Shown: positions 1 to 10,934, counted from the stretch's first letter. The stretch: 64,000 nucleotides of DNA from Yponomeuta sedellus (GCA_934045075.1 OW203749.1:3402304-3466303), one strand, 5' to 3'. The notes: generated from the sequence alone by a model not told the origin. Translations and numbers: made by a program.

Positions 1-955
1 GGATGGATGGATGGAAGGATGGATGGATGGATGGATGGATGGATGGATGGATGATGGATGGATGGATGGATGGATGGATGGATGGATGATGTGATGGATT
101 GGATGGATGGATGGATGGATGGATGGATGGATGGCTGGATGGATGGATGGATGTGATGGATGGATGGATGAGATGGATGGATGGATGGATGGATGGATGG
201 ATGGATGGCTTGGATGGATGGATGGATGGATGGATGGATGGATGGATGCTGATGGATGGATGGATGGATGGATGGATGGATGGATGGATGGATGGATGGA
301 TGGATGGATGGATGGATGGATGGATGGATGGATGGATGGATGGATGGATGGATGGATGGATGGATGGATGATGGATGGATGGATGGATGGATGGATGGAT
401 GGATGGATGGATGGATGGATGGATGGATGGATGGATGGATGATGGATGGATGGATGGATGGATGGATGGATGGATGGATGGATGGATGGATGGATGGATG
501 GATGGATGGATGGATGGATGGATGATGGATGGATGGATGGATGGATGGATGGATGGATGGATGGATGGATGGATGGATGGATGGATGGATGGATGGATGG
601 ATGGATGGATGGATGGATGGATGATGGATGGATGGATGATGGATGGATGGATGGATGGATGGATGGATGGATGGATGGATGGATGGATGGATGGATGGAT
701 GGATGGATGGATGGATGGATGGATGATGGATGGATGGATGGATGGATGGATGATGGAATGGATGGATGGATGGATGGATGGATGGATGGATGGATGGATG
801 GATGGATGGATGGATGGATGGATGGATGGATGGATGGATGGATGGATGGATGGATGGATGGATGGATGGATGGATGGATGGATGGATGGATGGATGGATG
901 GATGGATGGATGGATGGATGGATGGATGGATTGATTGGATTGATGGATTGACTTG
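1..955. repeat. (ATGG)n tetranucleotide microsatellite
   Basis: About 950 bases of nearly uninterrupted ATGG/GGAT repeat, with scattered one-base slips (such as GATGATGG) that move the register. It is open in several frames, reading as a W-M-D-G protein repeat, but this is a consequence of the repeat and not a gene. It begins at the window edge, so its true length is unknown. Confidence 0.98.
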
Positions 956-1240
956 ATTATAGAATGAATTGTTGATTGAATGAATAGAATGAATGAATGA
1001 ATGAATGAATGAATGAATGAATGAATGAATGAATGAATGAATGAATGAATGAATGAATGAATGAATGAATGAATGAATGAATGAATGAATGAATGAATGA
1101 ATGAATGAATGAATGAATGAATGAATGAATGAATGAATGAATGAATGAATGAATGAATGAATGAATGAATGAATGAATGAATGAATGAATGAATGAATGA
1201 ATGAATTAACGAACGAACGAATGAATAATGAATGAATTCA
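956..1240. repeat. (GAAT)n tetranucleotide microsatellite
   Basis: After a short degenerate bridge (TTGATTGGATTGATGG) the repeat changes to GAAT/AATG and runs nearly pure from about 985 to 1205, ending in decayed GAAC units. The two motifs differ by few changes and probably arose from one another. Confidence 0.96.
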
Positions 1241-1246
1241 TAGATC

Positions 1247-1312
1247 GTAGATCTGACTATTATACCTGCTTATCCGTTTTTAACCAGTTTTCTGTTTTAT
1301 TATAAAATAAAC
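1247..1312 (-). mobile_element. Fragment of the 272-bp LTR family
   Basis: The bases from GATCTGAC to the GTTTTCTG stretch match the middle of the LTR found intact at 51347-51618 and 52928-53199 (reverse complement of its GGATAAAAACGGATAA..GTCAGATC part). No LTR end is present, so it is a remnant. Confidence 0.6.
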
Positions 1313-1411
1313 AGTACAAACTGAGCAGAGCAGGACTTTCCGTAATATAGGCTTAGGTATACTTAGTACGGGGTCTTTGCCCTTTTGTAAATTGTGAAAT
1401 TTTATAATAAA

Positions 1412-1589
1412 CTAGCTGACCCAGCGAACTTCGTACCGCCTAACAGTCGATTCATTATTTTTTTTTCTCTCCGTAAGAACCATCCTCGTGCTTCAAGGAA
1501 TATTGTAAAAAAAGAATCAGCGAAATCGGTTCAGGCTCTCGAGATTTGCGCTTACCAACACATTCGGGGATTAATTTTTATATTATAGA
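1412..1589 (-). mobile_element. Minimal non-autonomous Helitron
   Basis: On the minus strand the element starts TCTATAATA, ends GGTCAGCTAG, and sits between A and T. This matches the Helitron hallmarks of a 5' TC, a 3' CTRR, insertion in AT and no terminal inverted repeat or target duplication. A short palindromic stretch (CGAACTTCG) lies just before the 3' end. Copies at 33393 and 35654 share both ends. At 178 bp it holds no coding sequence and would depend on a partner element. Confidence 0.7.
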
Positions 1590-1763
1590 TAGATGTAGAT
1601 AACATTACCTATATTTTATTTATTTATATTATAACGAGCAAACAAAAAATTAATCAAACAAATGCCCCTCCTTTAGGGTTCGTCGCGTCGCGTAATAGAC
1701 ATACTAATATTGTACAGACGACGTGATTGCATATTACTTAGTAAATATATACATTCTATAACT

Positions 1764-2199
1764 GACAAAAACTTAACCTGCAGGTTTGTTAAAGGTCATT
1801 CGAATGGTGGCGTGGTGGCCGGGTCATCTATCTCCCTCGAAAATGGTTGAGACTGATGATGGCTGACCATTGCGATATGCTCGTGAACGAGTGCTGTTCG
1901 TGTGTCTGGCCTCAGCACTTGTCATGTTTTCACGGCCTATGTAAAACAATTGAATAATGCTTTAGCATTTAAAGTTGTGGAAATCATGGAATCTTATACG
2001 TATAGGTGGTATCTAATGTATTAGATTTAAGAGGACTTGAGAAAAGATGGTCAGAGTGGAGTTTTTTTTCGCGCTGCCTTTTTCTCCACTACACTAAAGT
2101 ACGGCCCGAAGGCGGCGGCTTTCACTTTCATGTTACACTGTACTTTGACATTCAGCAAACAGAATGTAAATTTTTTTCGTTGAAATAAATTGAATTGAA
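1764..2199 (+). mobile_element. LINE-A 3' end (truncated non-LTR copy)
   Basis: About 430 bases shared with 16198-16624 and with 55495-56964 (interrupted). All three start near ACTTAAC..GCTAAAGGTCATTCG and end in a GAAATAAATTGAATTGAAT tail, which indicates the 3' UTR of a non-LTR retrotransposon with a short TTGAA-type tail. No reverse transcriptase is left, so the clade is unknown. Confidence 0.65.
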
Positions 2200-2362
2200 T
2201 AATAATGACTACCTACATTCACAGCGCGCCGCAACTAGGCGCCAGGACGAGGGCGGATGGCTGCGAGACGCTCACAACTGAGGAGTCTTTTTTAGCCAAG
2301 GCCGCGCCTGCAGCGTGTGAGACGCAACCGCACGCACCGAGACGAAAAGGTCGGTTTACCTT

Positions 2363-2521
2363 TGTAACGGTGCAAACCTCTTTACACCATTTTTATTTCT
2401 TTTTCTATCTATCATTTTCAAATAAATATTTAAATTTTGTCACTCATTCTTCGATTTCCCTCATTTTTCATCGACTACTATTTTACGCTTTGACCAGATC
2501 TGACTTTTTACCTGCTTATCC

Positions 2522-2575
<54 letters not shown>

Positions 2576-2770
2576 CTTTCGAAGTCGTAGTTTTATTAAA
2601 ATATTATACAAAAAAAACTGGATAAAAACGTAAAAAGTCAGATCTGGTCAAAGCGTAAAATAGTAGTCGATGAAAAATGAGGGAAATCGAAGAATGAGTG
2701 ACAAAATTTAAATATTTGAAAATGATAGAAAAAGAAATAAAAATGGTGTAAAGAGGTTTGCACCGTTACA
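2363..2770. mobile_element. Fold-back LTR derivative with 4-bp target duplication
   Basis: The unit starts TGTAACGGTGC and ends in its reverse complement, with arms of about 155 bases. Each arm matches the outer part of the 272-bp LTR at 51347/52928, in opposite orientations. A T-run of over 50 bases and a short unique piece separate the arms. The direct repeat CCTT (2359-2362 and 2771-2774) flanks it exactly, so it seems to have been integrated as one unit rather than formed by later inversion. Confidence 0.65.
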
Positions 2771-2817
2771 CCTTCTTCCTGGTCGGTACAGTCACGAGAT
2801 CTCTCGTCGCCGTCGTT

Positions 2818-3470
2818 GTCAGGCTATACTAGTCCACTGCTGGACATAGCCCTCCCCTAAAGAGCGCCACGTTGTGCCATCATAGGGGGTAAAGCCCATA
2901 ATCCTTCGCTCGGCATGCGGGTTGGGGATGGCAGTTCGGTGGAATTGTACTGCAGGGGCGCTGCTGCCCACCCCCCGGTTTATGTCCCTTAAGGCCTGCG
3001 CAGACGAGAGACTTTGGTCCCCGAGGGACAAAAGTCTCCGAATCGTAAAAAATGTCCTCCGAGTAGGTAAGTACTTGTCGCGGACTCAAAGCCCGCCCGC
3101 TCGCCAAGCCTATCGCCAGCCTGAAAGTTGAATGAAGCTTACGCTATGGAAGCAAATATACTGAGATTACATTGTGTTGTAATTTACATGAAGTTGAAAA
3201 AGCAAAAGCGTTTTTAAAAGAGAACACCGAACTTTTGTCCACTCCGGTCTCTCGATGTCCTCGGTAACTTGAGGGACTTTTTGTACGGGGTACTTTTAGT
3301 CCTTCGTGTGCGTTACTCTATACAATTTATAAGAGATCTATATCGACGGACAAAAAAGTACCCGGTGGATAGTTCCTCGTCTGCGCAGGCCTTTAGTCGC
3401 CGTTTACGACACCCGCGGGAAGAATTGGGTTGTACTCGTGACTGTACCGCACTTTAAACGATTTCCGATA
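2818..3470 (-). mobile_element. RTE-like LINE 3' end, interrupted
   Basis: On the minus strand the end of the repeat reads ..WRSLGEGYVQQWTSIA, typical of the extreme C-terminus of lepidopteran RTE-type reverse transcriptases. The repeat recurs at 35071, 42076 and 62418. Here it is split by a DNA transposon at 2992-3392: it stops at ..GTCCCTTA and resumes at TTAGTCGCC, and the uninterrupted copies show the join. Confidence 0.75.
2992..3392. mobile_element. Harbinger-like MITE, 3-bp TSD TTA
   Basis: The terminal inverted repeats begin AGGCCTGCGCAGACGAG and end in the complement (CTCGTCTGCGCAGGCCT). The target TTA is duplicated (2989-2991, 3393-3395), and the empty site is visible in the RTE copies at 35071 and 42076. 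A 3-bp TTA duplication fits the PIF/Harbinger superfamily. There is no transposase. A second full copy lies at 14974. Confidence 0.75.
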
Positions 3471-3919
3471 AAACGGCCGATTTAGCGGAAATCTATAGTC
3501 CTAGGCTATATTTTCTAAATAGGTAGGTACTACATTCTAGGCTGTCTTCTAAAAATAGTTATCATAGATATTACGATGATTTGTTTACTTTTTGAAAAAT
3601 CGTACATACCTATTGTAAAACAAGTTATGATTTTTATTCCATTGGTAGCGCTAGTTAGCGCCCCTGAAAGTGCATTGTAGGTACTATTTTTATGTACATT
3701 GTACTTTACATTGATTAATCTAGTTTATGTAATAGGTAAACCACTCCTATAATATGGTTTTTCTGTCATGACCCCTTCCAGTCTCCACACCAACGTGGGT
3801 TGACTGGCAGAAAATACCATCTAGTAATAATCTCGCCTTTGTACAAATTAGTTTTGTAGTGCAATAAAAAAAATCCTTCATTCATTCAACATGAACCCCT
3901 TTTTGTCCCCTTCTAACAG
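3471..3919. other. No gene seen; intron-like or intergenic
   Basis: AT-rich sequence. It includes a fragment near 3620-3670 (..TTCCATTGGTAGCGCTAGTTAGCGCCCC) that matches one end of the inverted-repeat element at 32816. Nothing else was recognised. If the exon at 3920 is real, this is its upstream intron. Confidence 0.5.
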
Positions 3920-4110
3920 GTGGGACCCTGCGCACACCGGAAGCCATTCGCAAGCACCCCACACTGCCCTCCCTAGGGCCCCTGGGCCCCGAAGTCCGTC
4001 CACCGCTCACTCACCACTCCAGCGGTCGGAGACGAGCGAAGAGCGTCGACTTACCAGCCGTACAAGTACCCTGCCGCATCAAGCAGTTGCAAGATCTGGT
4101 CAACCAGTAA
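3920..4110 (+). CDS. Possible terminal coding exon of an unrecognised gene
   Basis: A pyrimidine-containing acceptor (CCCCTTCTAACAG) ends at 3919. After two bases completing a split codon, one frame stays open for 62 codons to TAA at 4108. It reads GTLRTPEAIRKHPTLPSLGP.., then a basic stretch (GRRRAKS) and ends ..KQLQDLVNQ. Composition is GC-rich, unlike the surroundings, and the peptide looks like ordinary protein. I recognise no domain and no upstream exon in the window. The last ~90 bases (from 4018) are the first unit of a tandem satellite whose later units have lost the frame. The alternative is a chance open frame; confidence is moderate. Confidence 0.42.
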
Positions 4111-4806
4111 CTGCGGAACTAGTGTAACGCTTCACTAGATTATTGTTCGTCTGTGAAACCTGTAGGTATAACGGTACATCAGATTATTTTTGGTCTCGGC
4201 AGCGAAACCGTTCTAACGCACCTAGCGGCGGAAGACGAGGACTTTCCAGCAGTAAAAGTGCCAAGTAACTGCAAAAACTTGTCAACCTGTAACTGTGGAA
4301 TTACCTAGTATAAGGCTACATAAGATTATAGGCAGTCTGTATAACTCTACTTTAGATTATTCTTGGTCTTGGCTCCGAAACCTATCTACCGCTTAAACAC
4401 GCCAGCGGCCGAAGACAAGCCACGAGCGTGGATTTGCCAGCAGTAAAGGTCCCTGCCGTAAGCAGTTGCAAGATCTGGTCAACCAGTAACTGTGGAACTA
4501 GTGTTACGCCTTACTAAATTATTGTTGGTCTGTGAAACCTATGGGTATAACGATAGGTACATCAGACTGTTTTTGGTCTCGGCAGCGAAACCCGTTCTAA
4601 CGCACCTAGCGGCGGAAGACGAGGACTTTCCAGCTGTAAAAGTGTCAAGCAACTGCAAAAACTTGTCAACTTGTAATTGTGGAATTACCTAGTATAATGC
4701 TACATACGATTGTAGTCAGTCTGTATAATTCTACTTTAGATTATTCTTGGTCTTGGCTCCGAAACCTATCTACCGCTTAAACACACCAGCGGCCGAAGAC
4801 GAGTCA
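4018..4806. repeat. ~190-bp satellite in 385-bp higher-order units
   Basis: Two copies of a unit of about 385 bases (from about 4018 and 4404) are followed by the start of a third at 4789. Each unit holds two related half-units: AGCGGnCGGAGAC.., a cAGTAAAnGT.. segment, GTCAACCnGTAACTG.. and a TTGGTCT..GAAACC segment. The first half-unit overlaps the end of the possible exon at 3920, so the array seems to have been amplified from the 3' end of that exon. Confidence 0.8.
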
Positions 4807-5270
4807 TTCTATATTATCAATCTCAATCTTAGATATAGTAACATAAAAAAATTAGATTGTGCGAGCATGCACCTCGTAAGAACAGCCTTATTTAAGGAGG
4901 TATTTTGGACATAAATGGCTTCGCTTTATTCGGCAGTAAGAGGGTTGGACTTAGCAGAGCTGTTGGCTGTTGCTACCTATTTTAAATCGTGATTGCTGAT
5001 TTAGATATAGCTTAGTAGAATTTTGTGAACGATTGAGAATGTAAGTATTGAGTGTAGGAGGGAACTGGAAATGTAAACAAAAACATAAAACGAGTGTAAC
5101 TATGACCTTCTTAACAAGTACTTATAGTACTTTGGTAATTTCTAGCTTCATGAGACTGACACTCAGTTTTTCGTACTTTTAACAGTTTTCGGCTGGCCGT
5201 AGTGTACTGGCAATTATCACCAAAGTCATGTCTTATAAGGCCGTGTTCAAACCAAACGTATAGTCAGCCG
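4807..5270. other. No gene seen
   Basis: AT-rich sequence without a convincing open frame, RNA gene or recognised repeat. Confidence 0.6.
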
Positions 5271-5299
5271 ATGAATGTGAGCAGGCTCACTGCGAGCCC

Positions 5300-5880
5300 C
5301 AGTGTAAATATATTAATACGTAGCCAATCAGCGTCTGCGGCGCGTAGTGACGCGCTATATTAATACGTAGCCAATCAGCGTCCGCAGCGCGTTGTGACGC
5401 GCTATATTAATACGTAGCTAATCAGCGTCTGCGGCGCGTAGTGACGCGCTATATTAATACGTAGATCATCAGCGTCCGCGGCGCGTAGTGACGCGCTACA
5501 TTAATACGTAGCCAATCAGCGTCCGCGGCGCGTAGTGACGCGCTATATTAATACGTAGCCAATCAGCGTCCGCAGCGCGTTGTGACGCGCTATATTAATA
5601 CGCAGCCAATCAGCGTCCGCAGCGCGTTGTGACGCGCTATATTAATACGCAGCCAATCAGCGTCCGCGGCGCGTAGTGACGCGCTATATTAATACGTAGC
5701 CAATCAGCGTCCGCAGCGCGTTGTGACGCGCTATATTAATACGTAGCTAATCAGCGTCTGCGGCGCGTAGTGACGCGCTATATTAATACGTAGATCATCA
5801 GCGTCCGCGGCGCGTAGTGACGCGCTACATTAATACGTAGCCAATCAGCGTCCGTGGCGTGTAGTGACGCCCTATATTAT
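5300..5880. repeat. 47-bp GC/AT-mosaic tandem array, 12 copies
   Basis: Each unit has an AT-rich half (TATATTAATACGTAG), a CCAATCAGCG block and a GC-rich half (GCGCGTAGTGACGCGC). Sequence variants occur in a fixed order: copies 1-5 (variants such as CTAATCAG and ATCATCAG) recur as copies 8-12. A block of about seven units (329 bp) was therefore duplicated inside the array. Copy 13 is decayed. Confidence 0.95.
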
Positions 5881-6309
5881 TCGGCCGCAAAATGTCAGCG
5901 TCCACGCATAACGTAATAACGTACCTAGGTATTGTCGGTTAGATGTGAACGAAAAAGTGAAATTTAATAATAAATATGTATAGAAATACCTACAATTAAC
6001 TGCGGAACGCTCGCTCACTTTCTGCGGCAGACAGTTTGGTGAGAACTCAGCCTAATAGTTTTTAAGCCAACGACAAAACAGCGGTTCTCTCCTACAACTT
6101 TGTACTTTGCACCCTTTAGCACTTTCAAGCGCTTGGATAGAATAATATTGAGAATGATGTGCCTAAAAGAGGCCTCACCAGGCTCAATAGGACCACGTAT
6201 TTGGCATGATATTTTTTCAATTTAACCAAAGTATCTTTGAGATTTTTTTTTGTGAAACGTCTTTCAGTCACCTTCCTAAAACCACATGCGACGAAAACAT
6301 GCCGCCTCG
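5881..6309. other. No gene seen
   Basis: Mixed-composition sequence after the 47-bp array. No coding exon, RNA gene or repeat was recognised. Confidence 0.55.
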
Positions 6310-6489
6310 AATGGCAGTCGTTAAGCCAAGTCAGAGGCCTTAGGGCGGCTTGAAAACTTCTGACAGTAAGACCGGCCACAAGTCTAGCAAGCCTCCACCA
6401 ATCCGGACTTGGCTCCAGTGGTGGAGTATGGCCTATACCTTCCTCAGGAAGAGACCAGTGCCCCTCGGTGGGGACATAATGGGTTGATG
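6310..6489 (+). mobile_element. SINE-A (5S-derived) 3' part
   Basis: Matches the consensus from AATGGCAGTCGTTAAGCC to GGGGACATAATGGGTTGAT, the body and 3' end of the SINE defined by the full copy at 29751. The 5S-like head is missing, as expected for a 5'-truncated retroposed copy. Confidence 0.8.
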
Positions 6490-7469
6490 ATGTCAGACGT
6501 TTCACGTTAAAAGAACGACACAACAAACTTCTCGCTTTATTTTAAAACCACTGCAGTAATGTTCTCAAAGATACGTTTTTGTTTCCAATCGTGGCTCTAC
6601 TGGCCCTAGTGGAGCCCTTCAAAGAATGATAAGATGGAATGCAAGCGAAAAGTAAAGGGTACTAAAGTACTTGTGTGTAGATTCGAAGTAACTTGATGTA
6701 TTCGTCCCAACGTCGAAGTATCTCACTTTCTGTATTTCTGGTTTGAGTGTAGCTCCGATATCAGATAGCCTTTTATGTATATTACAGGCTGAATTTAACT
6801 TTACATAGTTTAATAATATTGATAATGTAACCACGGTACAATTAACTACGCTCCCTTAAAACATAGTATGTAAGCTAGTAAATGTAAATAAAAACCATAT
6901 GTAAGGAATGCGAATAAAAAGTAATTTTTTTATTTGGTTTTTATATTTACCTTAATAATTTTATAATACTAGCGGACAGACGTTAAAAAATCATTAAAAT
7001 CTGTGCAGTCGTTAATCAAACCCGCTACATGAGAAAAAAATTACCCTGTAGCTTTATCACACCGATCGGAAGGCTTCATCATAAGGATTAACTTTTGCTA
7101 AATAACATACTATCAGAAATAAAAGTAAGACCATAATTTTATATATAGAATAGATGTTCAGTGTTCATTAAGTTAATTATAATTATAGAGAAAACAAAGA
7201 GAAGCTTTGAAAAATTGCAGAGATAGGTATCTATTTCTGCAATAGGTATCTATTTTTCTGTATTGTAAATTAAGTACAACAAAAGTAACTACCAATAATA
7301 TTTTGGGACATAATGCCCTGTCATAGGTGAAGAGCAATTTAGAATCGGATACACGCACCTAAGTAGGTACTTACTTGTAATTTTAACCTGACTAAAATAA
7401 GAAAAAAAAGGATTAAAAATGAGCTGGTGTATCAGGGATAGTGGGGATTAGGACGCTTCCATGCTTCGG
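6490..7469. other. No gene seen; AT-rich
   Basis: Long AT-rich stretch with only short minus-strand open frames that have no recognisable domain or splice context. Confidence 0.55.
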
Positions 7470-7620
7470 AGTTCTTCCACGTAGTCAAACTGATTTGACC
7501 ACGTGGGAACTTCGTTCCACGTGGTACCGCGTGGGTACCACGTGGGAACTTCGTTCCACGTGGTCAAATCAGTTTGACAAAATAGTTTGACTATGGTTTG
7601 ACTGTACTTTTTGGCATTTA
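7470..7620. repeat. Compound palindrome, fold-back MITE
   Basis: Arms of 42 bases (7487-7528 and 7534-7575) flank a 5-base loop. Each arm also contains a small hairpin (GGAACTTCGTTCC), and CCACGTGG occurs repeatedly. The outer pieces (CCACGTAGTCAAACT, and TAGTTTGACTATGG on the other side) suggest terminal inverted repeats of a MITE. A relative lies at 10078-10145. Confidence 0.65.
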
Positions 7621-10077
7621 GAATCTTAAGTATACAGGAACACAGAACATAAAAAAAGAGTAGAAGTAGCGACATGACACATTAGTACGAAAACCAGTGT
7701 AACCAAACTGATACTTACAAACCAAACGCACACTACGAATGCCAAGCTGCCATTGGTAAATAAAGTCAATGCCGAAAAGGTGTACATCATAAAAGTTTCA
7801 ATTAAAATATGCACCTTTTTGTAATGTTAACAATGATCAAAGTCAAATGACAATGATGAAAATAGGGTTGACATTTTGTAGTTACGCTACTCTACACTAG
7901 ATGGAACTACCGCCGCGTCGGACCGAAAAGAACTTTTACCTACTAAGATAGAAAGTTCAAAATTGAAAAACAAGTACATTCTCAGTTTGGGATGGGACAA
8001 TGCGAGTTCTAGTTTGTCGATAGGGAGAACCTATCGACAAATTATACTCGTACAAACAGTTTACACATTAACGGCCGAATATGAATACTGGTAAGTACTT
8101 AGAAGTATTTTTAGCTATTTCATTTTGCCTGCGGGTTGACTGGTAGAAAATGCATCTTTTCTACATTATCTTTTGTGCAATATAGTATATTTCATTACAA
8201 GTGCGGAAAGGCTGTCATTGCAAAGAGTTCCGACAAGTTGCAATGACGGTTCCGCACGTATACTGAACGACTATATTTAATACAGTTGCGAAAAAAATAA
8301 GCAATTTAATAAAGAAAAAATATTTAGAAAATGGCGCCAACCGTAAAAAAATATAAGCAGAGATTTTTTTTCTTCATCCATTCTAGAAGGCAGAGTGAAC
8401 TATGCCCATACAGCCAAGTCTTCAGAAGATTTTTTTTATTGATATGAAATGAAAATGAAATTTAATGAGATGAAATGAAATTAAACGTAACTTAACTCAT
8501 TCAATCAAATCATTAAATCTGATATTGAAACAAATTAGTAGCTTATAAAAACTTCTATGATTTTTTTTAGTAAAATCTTCATGGTTGGTTTTTATTTTTA
8601 ATAGACATTATTTTGACAGTTGGGAAAGAAAACGCACGAGTGCGGGAAAGGTAAAAAAAAGCACGAGTGTGTAATAGCCCACATCCCGCATGCTATACGT
8701 CCGTGTAATACGTCACTTTTTGAGCAACTGTATTAAAAAAGATTTAACACTAATAGGGTACATAGACGCACAAATAAACCAATGTGGTAGATTTCATATT
8801 TTAAAATGTTATTTCTTATTTAAAACCAGCTTTAACCCGCTGCTTGGCGGCCGTTAGAAATTATAACACGGGAAATATAATGTATTCTACGACTCAATTC
8901 AGATCTTTGTCTATCTGTACGCCATGTTTCATACGTTATACTAATTTTATTGACGATGGTACTTATATATTTCATTTATACGCAAGAGTCTATCCTGGAA
9001 GTGAAGCACATTTTTTCTGGTATTGCTGCATCACATAAATGCCACCTTCCGCCATTTTTAGTGTTTATGAAGTGTTCATGAAAATACTTTGAATATATTG
9101 TGTTCATAGTCGTTTTGAACCAATTTTGCCTTCCTGTCGCTGCCATCCATTTTAATTTCGTATCCGGTTCCTTAGAAAACTAAACGGAAACTCACTTCCA
9201 AATTGTTTTGATTCCGAGCGGGTAGTTGTAACATTGCCTCGGTTTTCTGTTGTCAAAGGGGTAAGATGAAAATTACTTCGATAGTTTCTTAGATATTTCA
9301 GTCACTGATAAACTGGTGAAGAAAATCTATATCGCGATCTATGTGCTCATGTCATATATTGTATGAAAAGTAGTTATGTATGAGCTCCAATGACAGTTTT
9401 CACATGCACAACGACCAGCCGGCGACCGGAGCTCATACATTACTACTTTACCCTGCCCGGCGACCGGACGGCGACCGGTTGCACGTGAAAAGGCACTTAT
9501 GAAGTAGGTATAAAATAACAACAATTATTTTACCTACTTAGACGAATTGGAATTTACAACACCTAAGTACCATTAAGTATGTTACTAAGTCATAGACAAT
9601 AATCGATAGATTTTTATCATGTGTGCCCCCATCCGTAATTGAGTAGAATTCAAATTATGACAGAAATTTCTAGAGAAGGTACACTTTCTTCGATGAAAAT
9701 TTAACTTTACTAACCAGTAAATAAAGGTGGTTTCACTGTATCATTTTCGGATTGGTTTCCGTGTTCATGTCATTACACATTTAATTAAAAATACAATGAA
9801 ATACGTCTTACCGATGAAATTACGGCATGATCGGTATATTTTAGTCCCCAGCTTTTATTTTTGCTCTCTAACACAGCATAACAAGGCATTTTAATCAAGT
9901 TTTCACCATTTTTTCTTTACTAGAAACGCACGGCAACTGAAGTCAACAAAACTGTCACCGACTACGCATAGGCAATACATTGCTAATGTGAGGCACGCGG
10001 GCACCGCCCACTTACGACTTCTACTCTTTTTTTATGTTCTGTGTACAGGAAGGATCATTAGGTACGAGTACCTACAT
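7621..10077. other. No gene seen; isolated hairpins
   Basis: About 2.4 kb without a convincing gene. A 12-bp hairpin (TTTGTCGATAGG, loop GAGAA, complement) lies near 8013-8042, and CGACCGG-rich short repeats near 9410-9480. Between 8190 and 8720 a few TGCGGAA.. and GCACGAGTG.. segments occur in both orientations, perhaps an old inverted-repeat element. Nothing can be named. Confidence 0.5.
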
Positions 10078-10145
10078 TAATTTGACCACGAGGAACGAAG
10101 TATCCACGTGGTCAAATCAGTTTGACAAAATAGTTTGACTACGTG
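10078..10145. repeat. Relative of the 7.5-kb palindrome
   Basis: Carries the same GACCACG..AACGAAG..CCACGTGGTCAAATC core and the GTTTGACAAAATAGTTTGACTA end as 7470-7620, but with only one hairpin unit. Confidence 0.6.
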
Positions 10146-10149
10146 GAAG

Positions 10150-10392
10150 AAATCGTGCTTCGCAAGGCACGTTAAGCCGTTGGTGCCGGCTGTCATGTAA
10201 TGGCAGTCGTTAAGCCATGTCAGAGACCTTATGTGCGGCTTGATAACTTCTGACAGAAGGCCCGCCACTTACAATCCTCCACCAACCCGGACTTGGCCCC
10301 CGTGGTGGTGGAGTATGGCCTCACCTACCTGCGATGCAGAAAGAGGAAAGAGACCCGTGCCCCAGCAGTGGGGACATACAAGAGTTGATATC
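10150..10392 (+). mobile_element. SINE-A 3' two-thirds
   Basis: Runs from the CGTGCTTCGCAAGGCACGTT segment to the GGGGACATACAAGAGTTGATAT end of SINE-A. The 5S-like head is lost by truncation. Confidence 0.85.
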
Positions 10393-10487
10393 GTATCAGG
10401 GATAATTAATTTAGGACCCACGACCTAGGACCACAAGTGCCAAAGTCGGCCAGTCTAGGCGTTAATGCAGAAGTAGGTAGGTACCTA

Positions 10488-10808
10488 CAGTCTGTTAGCT
10501 TTCACAATATAGGGGAGACCGAGGAGGGTTGTAACAATTTTTAGATTTCATGGAATACTTTTAGCCCTCCGTGTGCGTTATTCGATACTATTTATAATTG
10601 ATCTATATCAACGGACAAAAAAGTACCTACTCGGGGGATAGTCCCTCGTCTGCGCAGACCTTAATACTACTTAATGGGCTGTATAAAACTTTTCTTCACT
10701 ATTTTGAAAAGTTATGTGAATTTAAGTGTCATAATTAGTTCCGATATTTCTATTACACGAATATATCGGATTCTATCCTATAGTGCCGAGGTATATTCTA
10801 AAAGACTG
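10488..10808. mobile_element. TA-target MITE carrying a Harbinger-like MITE piece
   Basis: The ends CAGTCTGTTAGCTTT and the matching ..TATTCTAAAAGACTG are flanked by TA, as in the better copy at 36314-36679. Inside, 10556-10672 matches the right end of the AGGCCTGCGC element (CCGTGTGCGTTATTCG.. to CGTCTGCGCAGACCTT), which lacks its left half here. Confidence 0.65.
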
Positions 10809-10934
10809 TAAATATGTAGCAGTCTTATTTAAAAAAAGAGAAAAGTTTGCACGTATCGTTTCACGGCCAATTTCCCTAAAAATGACTATTAACAGGATTG
10901 AAAAATAGGTCTGACACTTTAGCAGAATGCTTCT

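Noticed and set aside
99..956. Several long open frames encoding W-M-D-G repeats
   Set aside because: Direct translation of the ATGG microsatellite; no splice or promoter context and slips change the frame.
5300..5880. CRISPR-like array
   Set aside because: Repeats are directly contiguous 47-bp units without unique spacers, in an insect genome.
6125..6526. 133-codon minus-strand frame
   Set aside because: Its N-terminal half is antisense to a SINE-A copy; the same peptide-like string recurs at every SINE-A copy.
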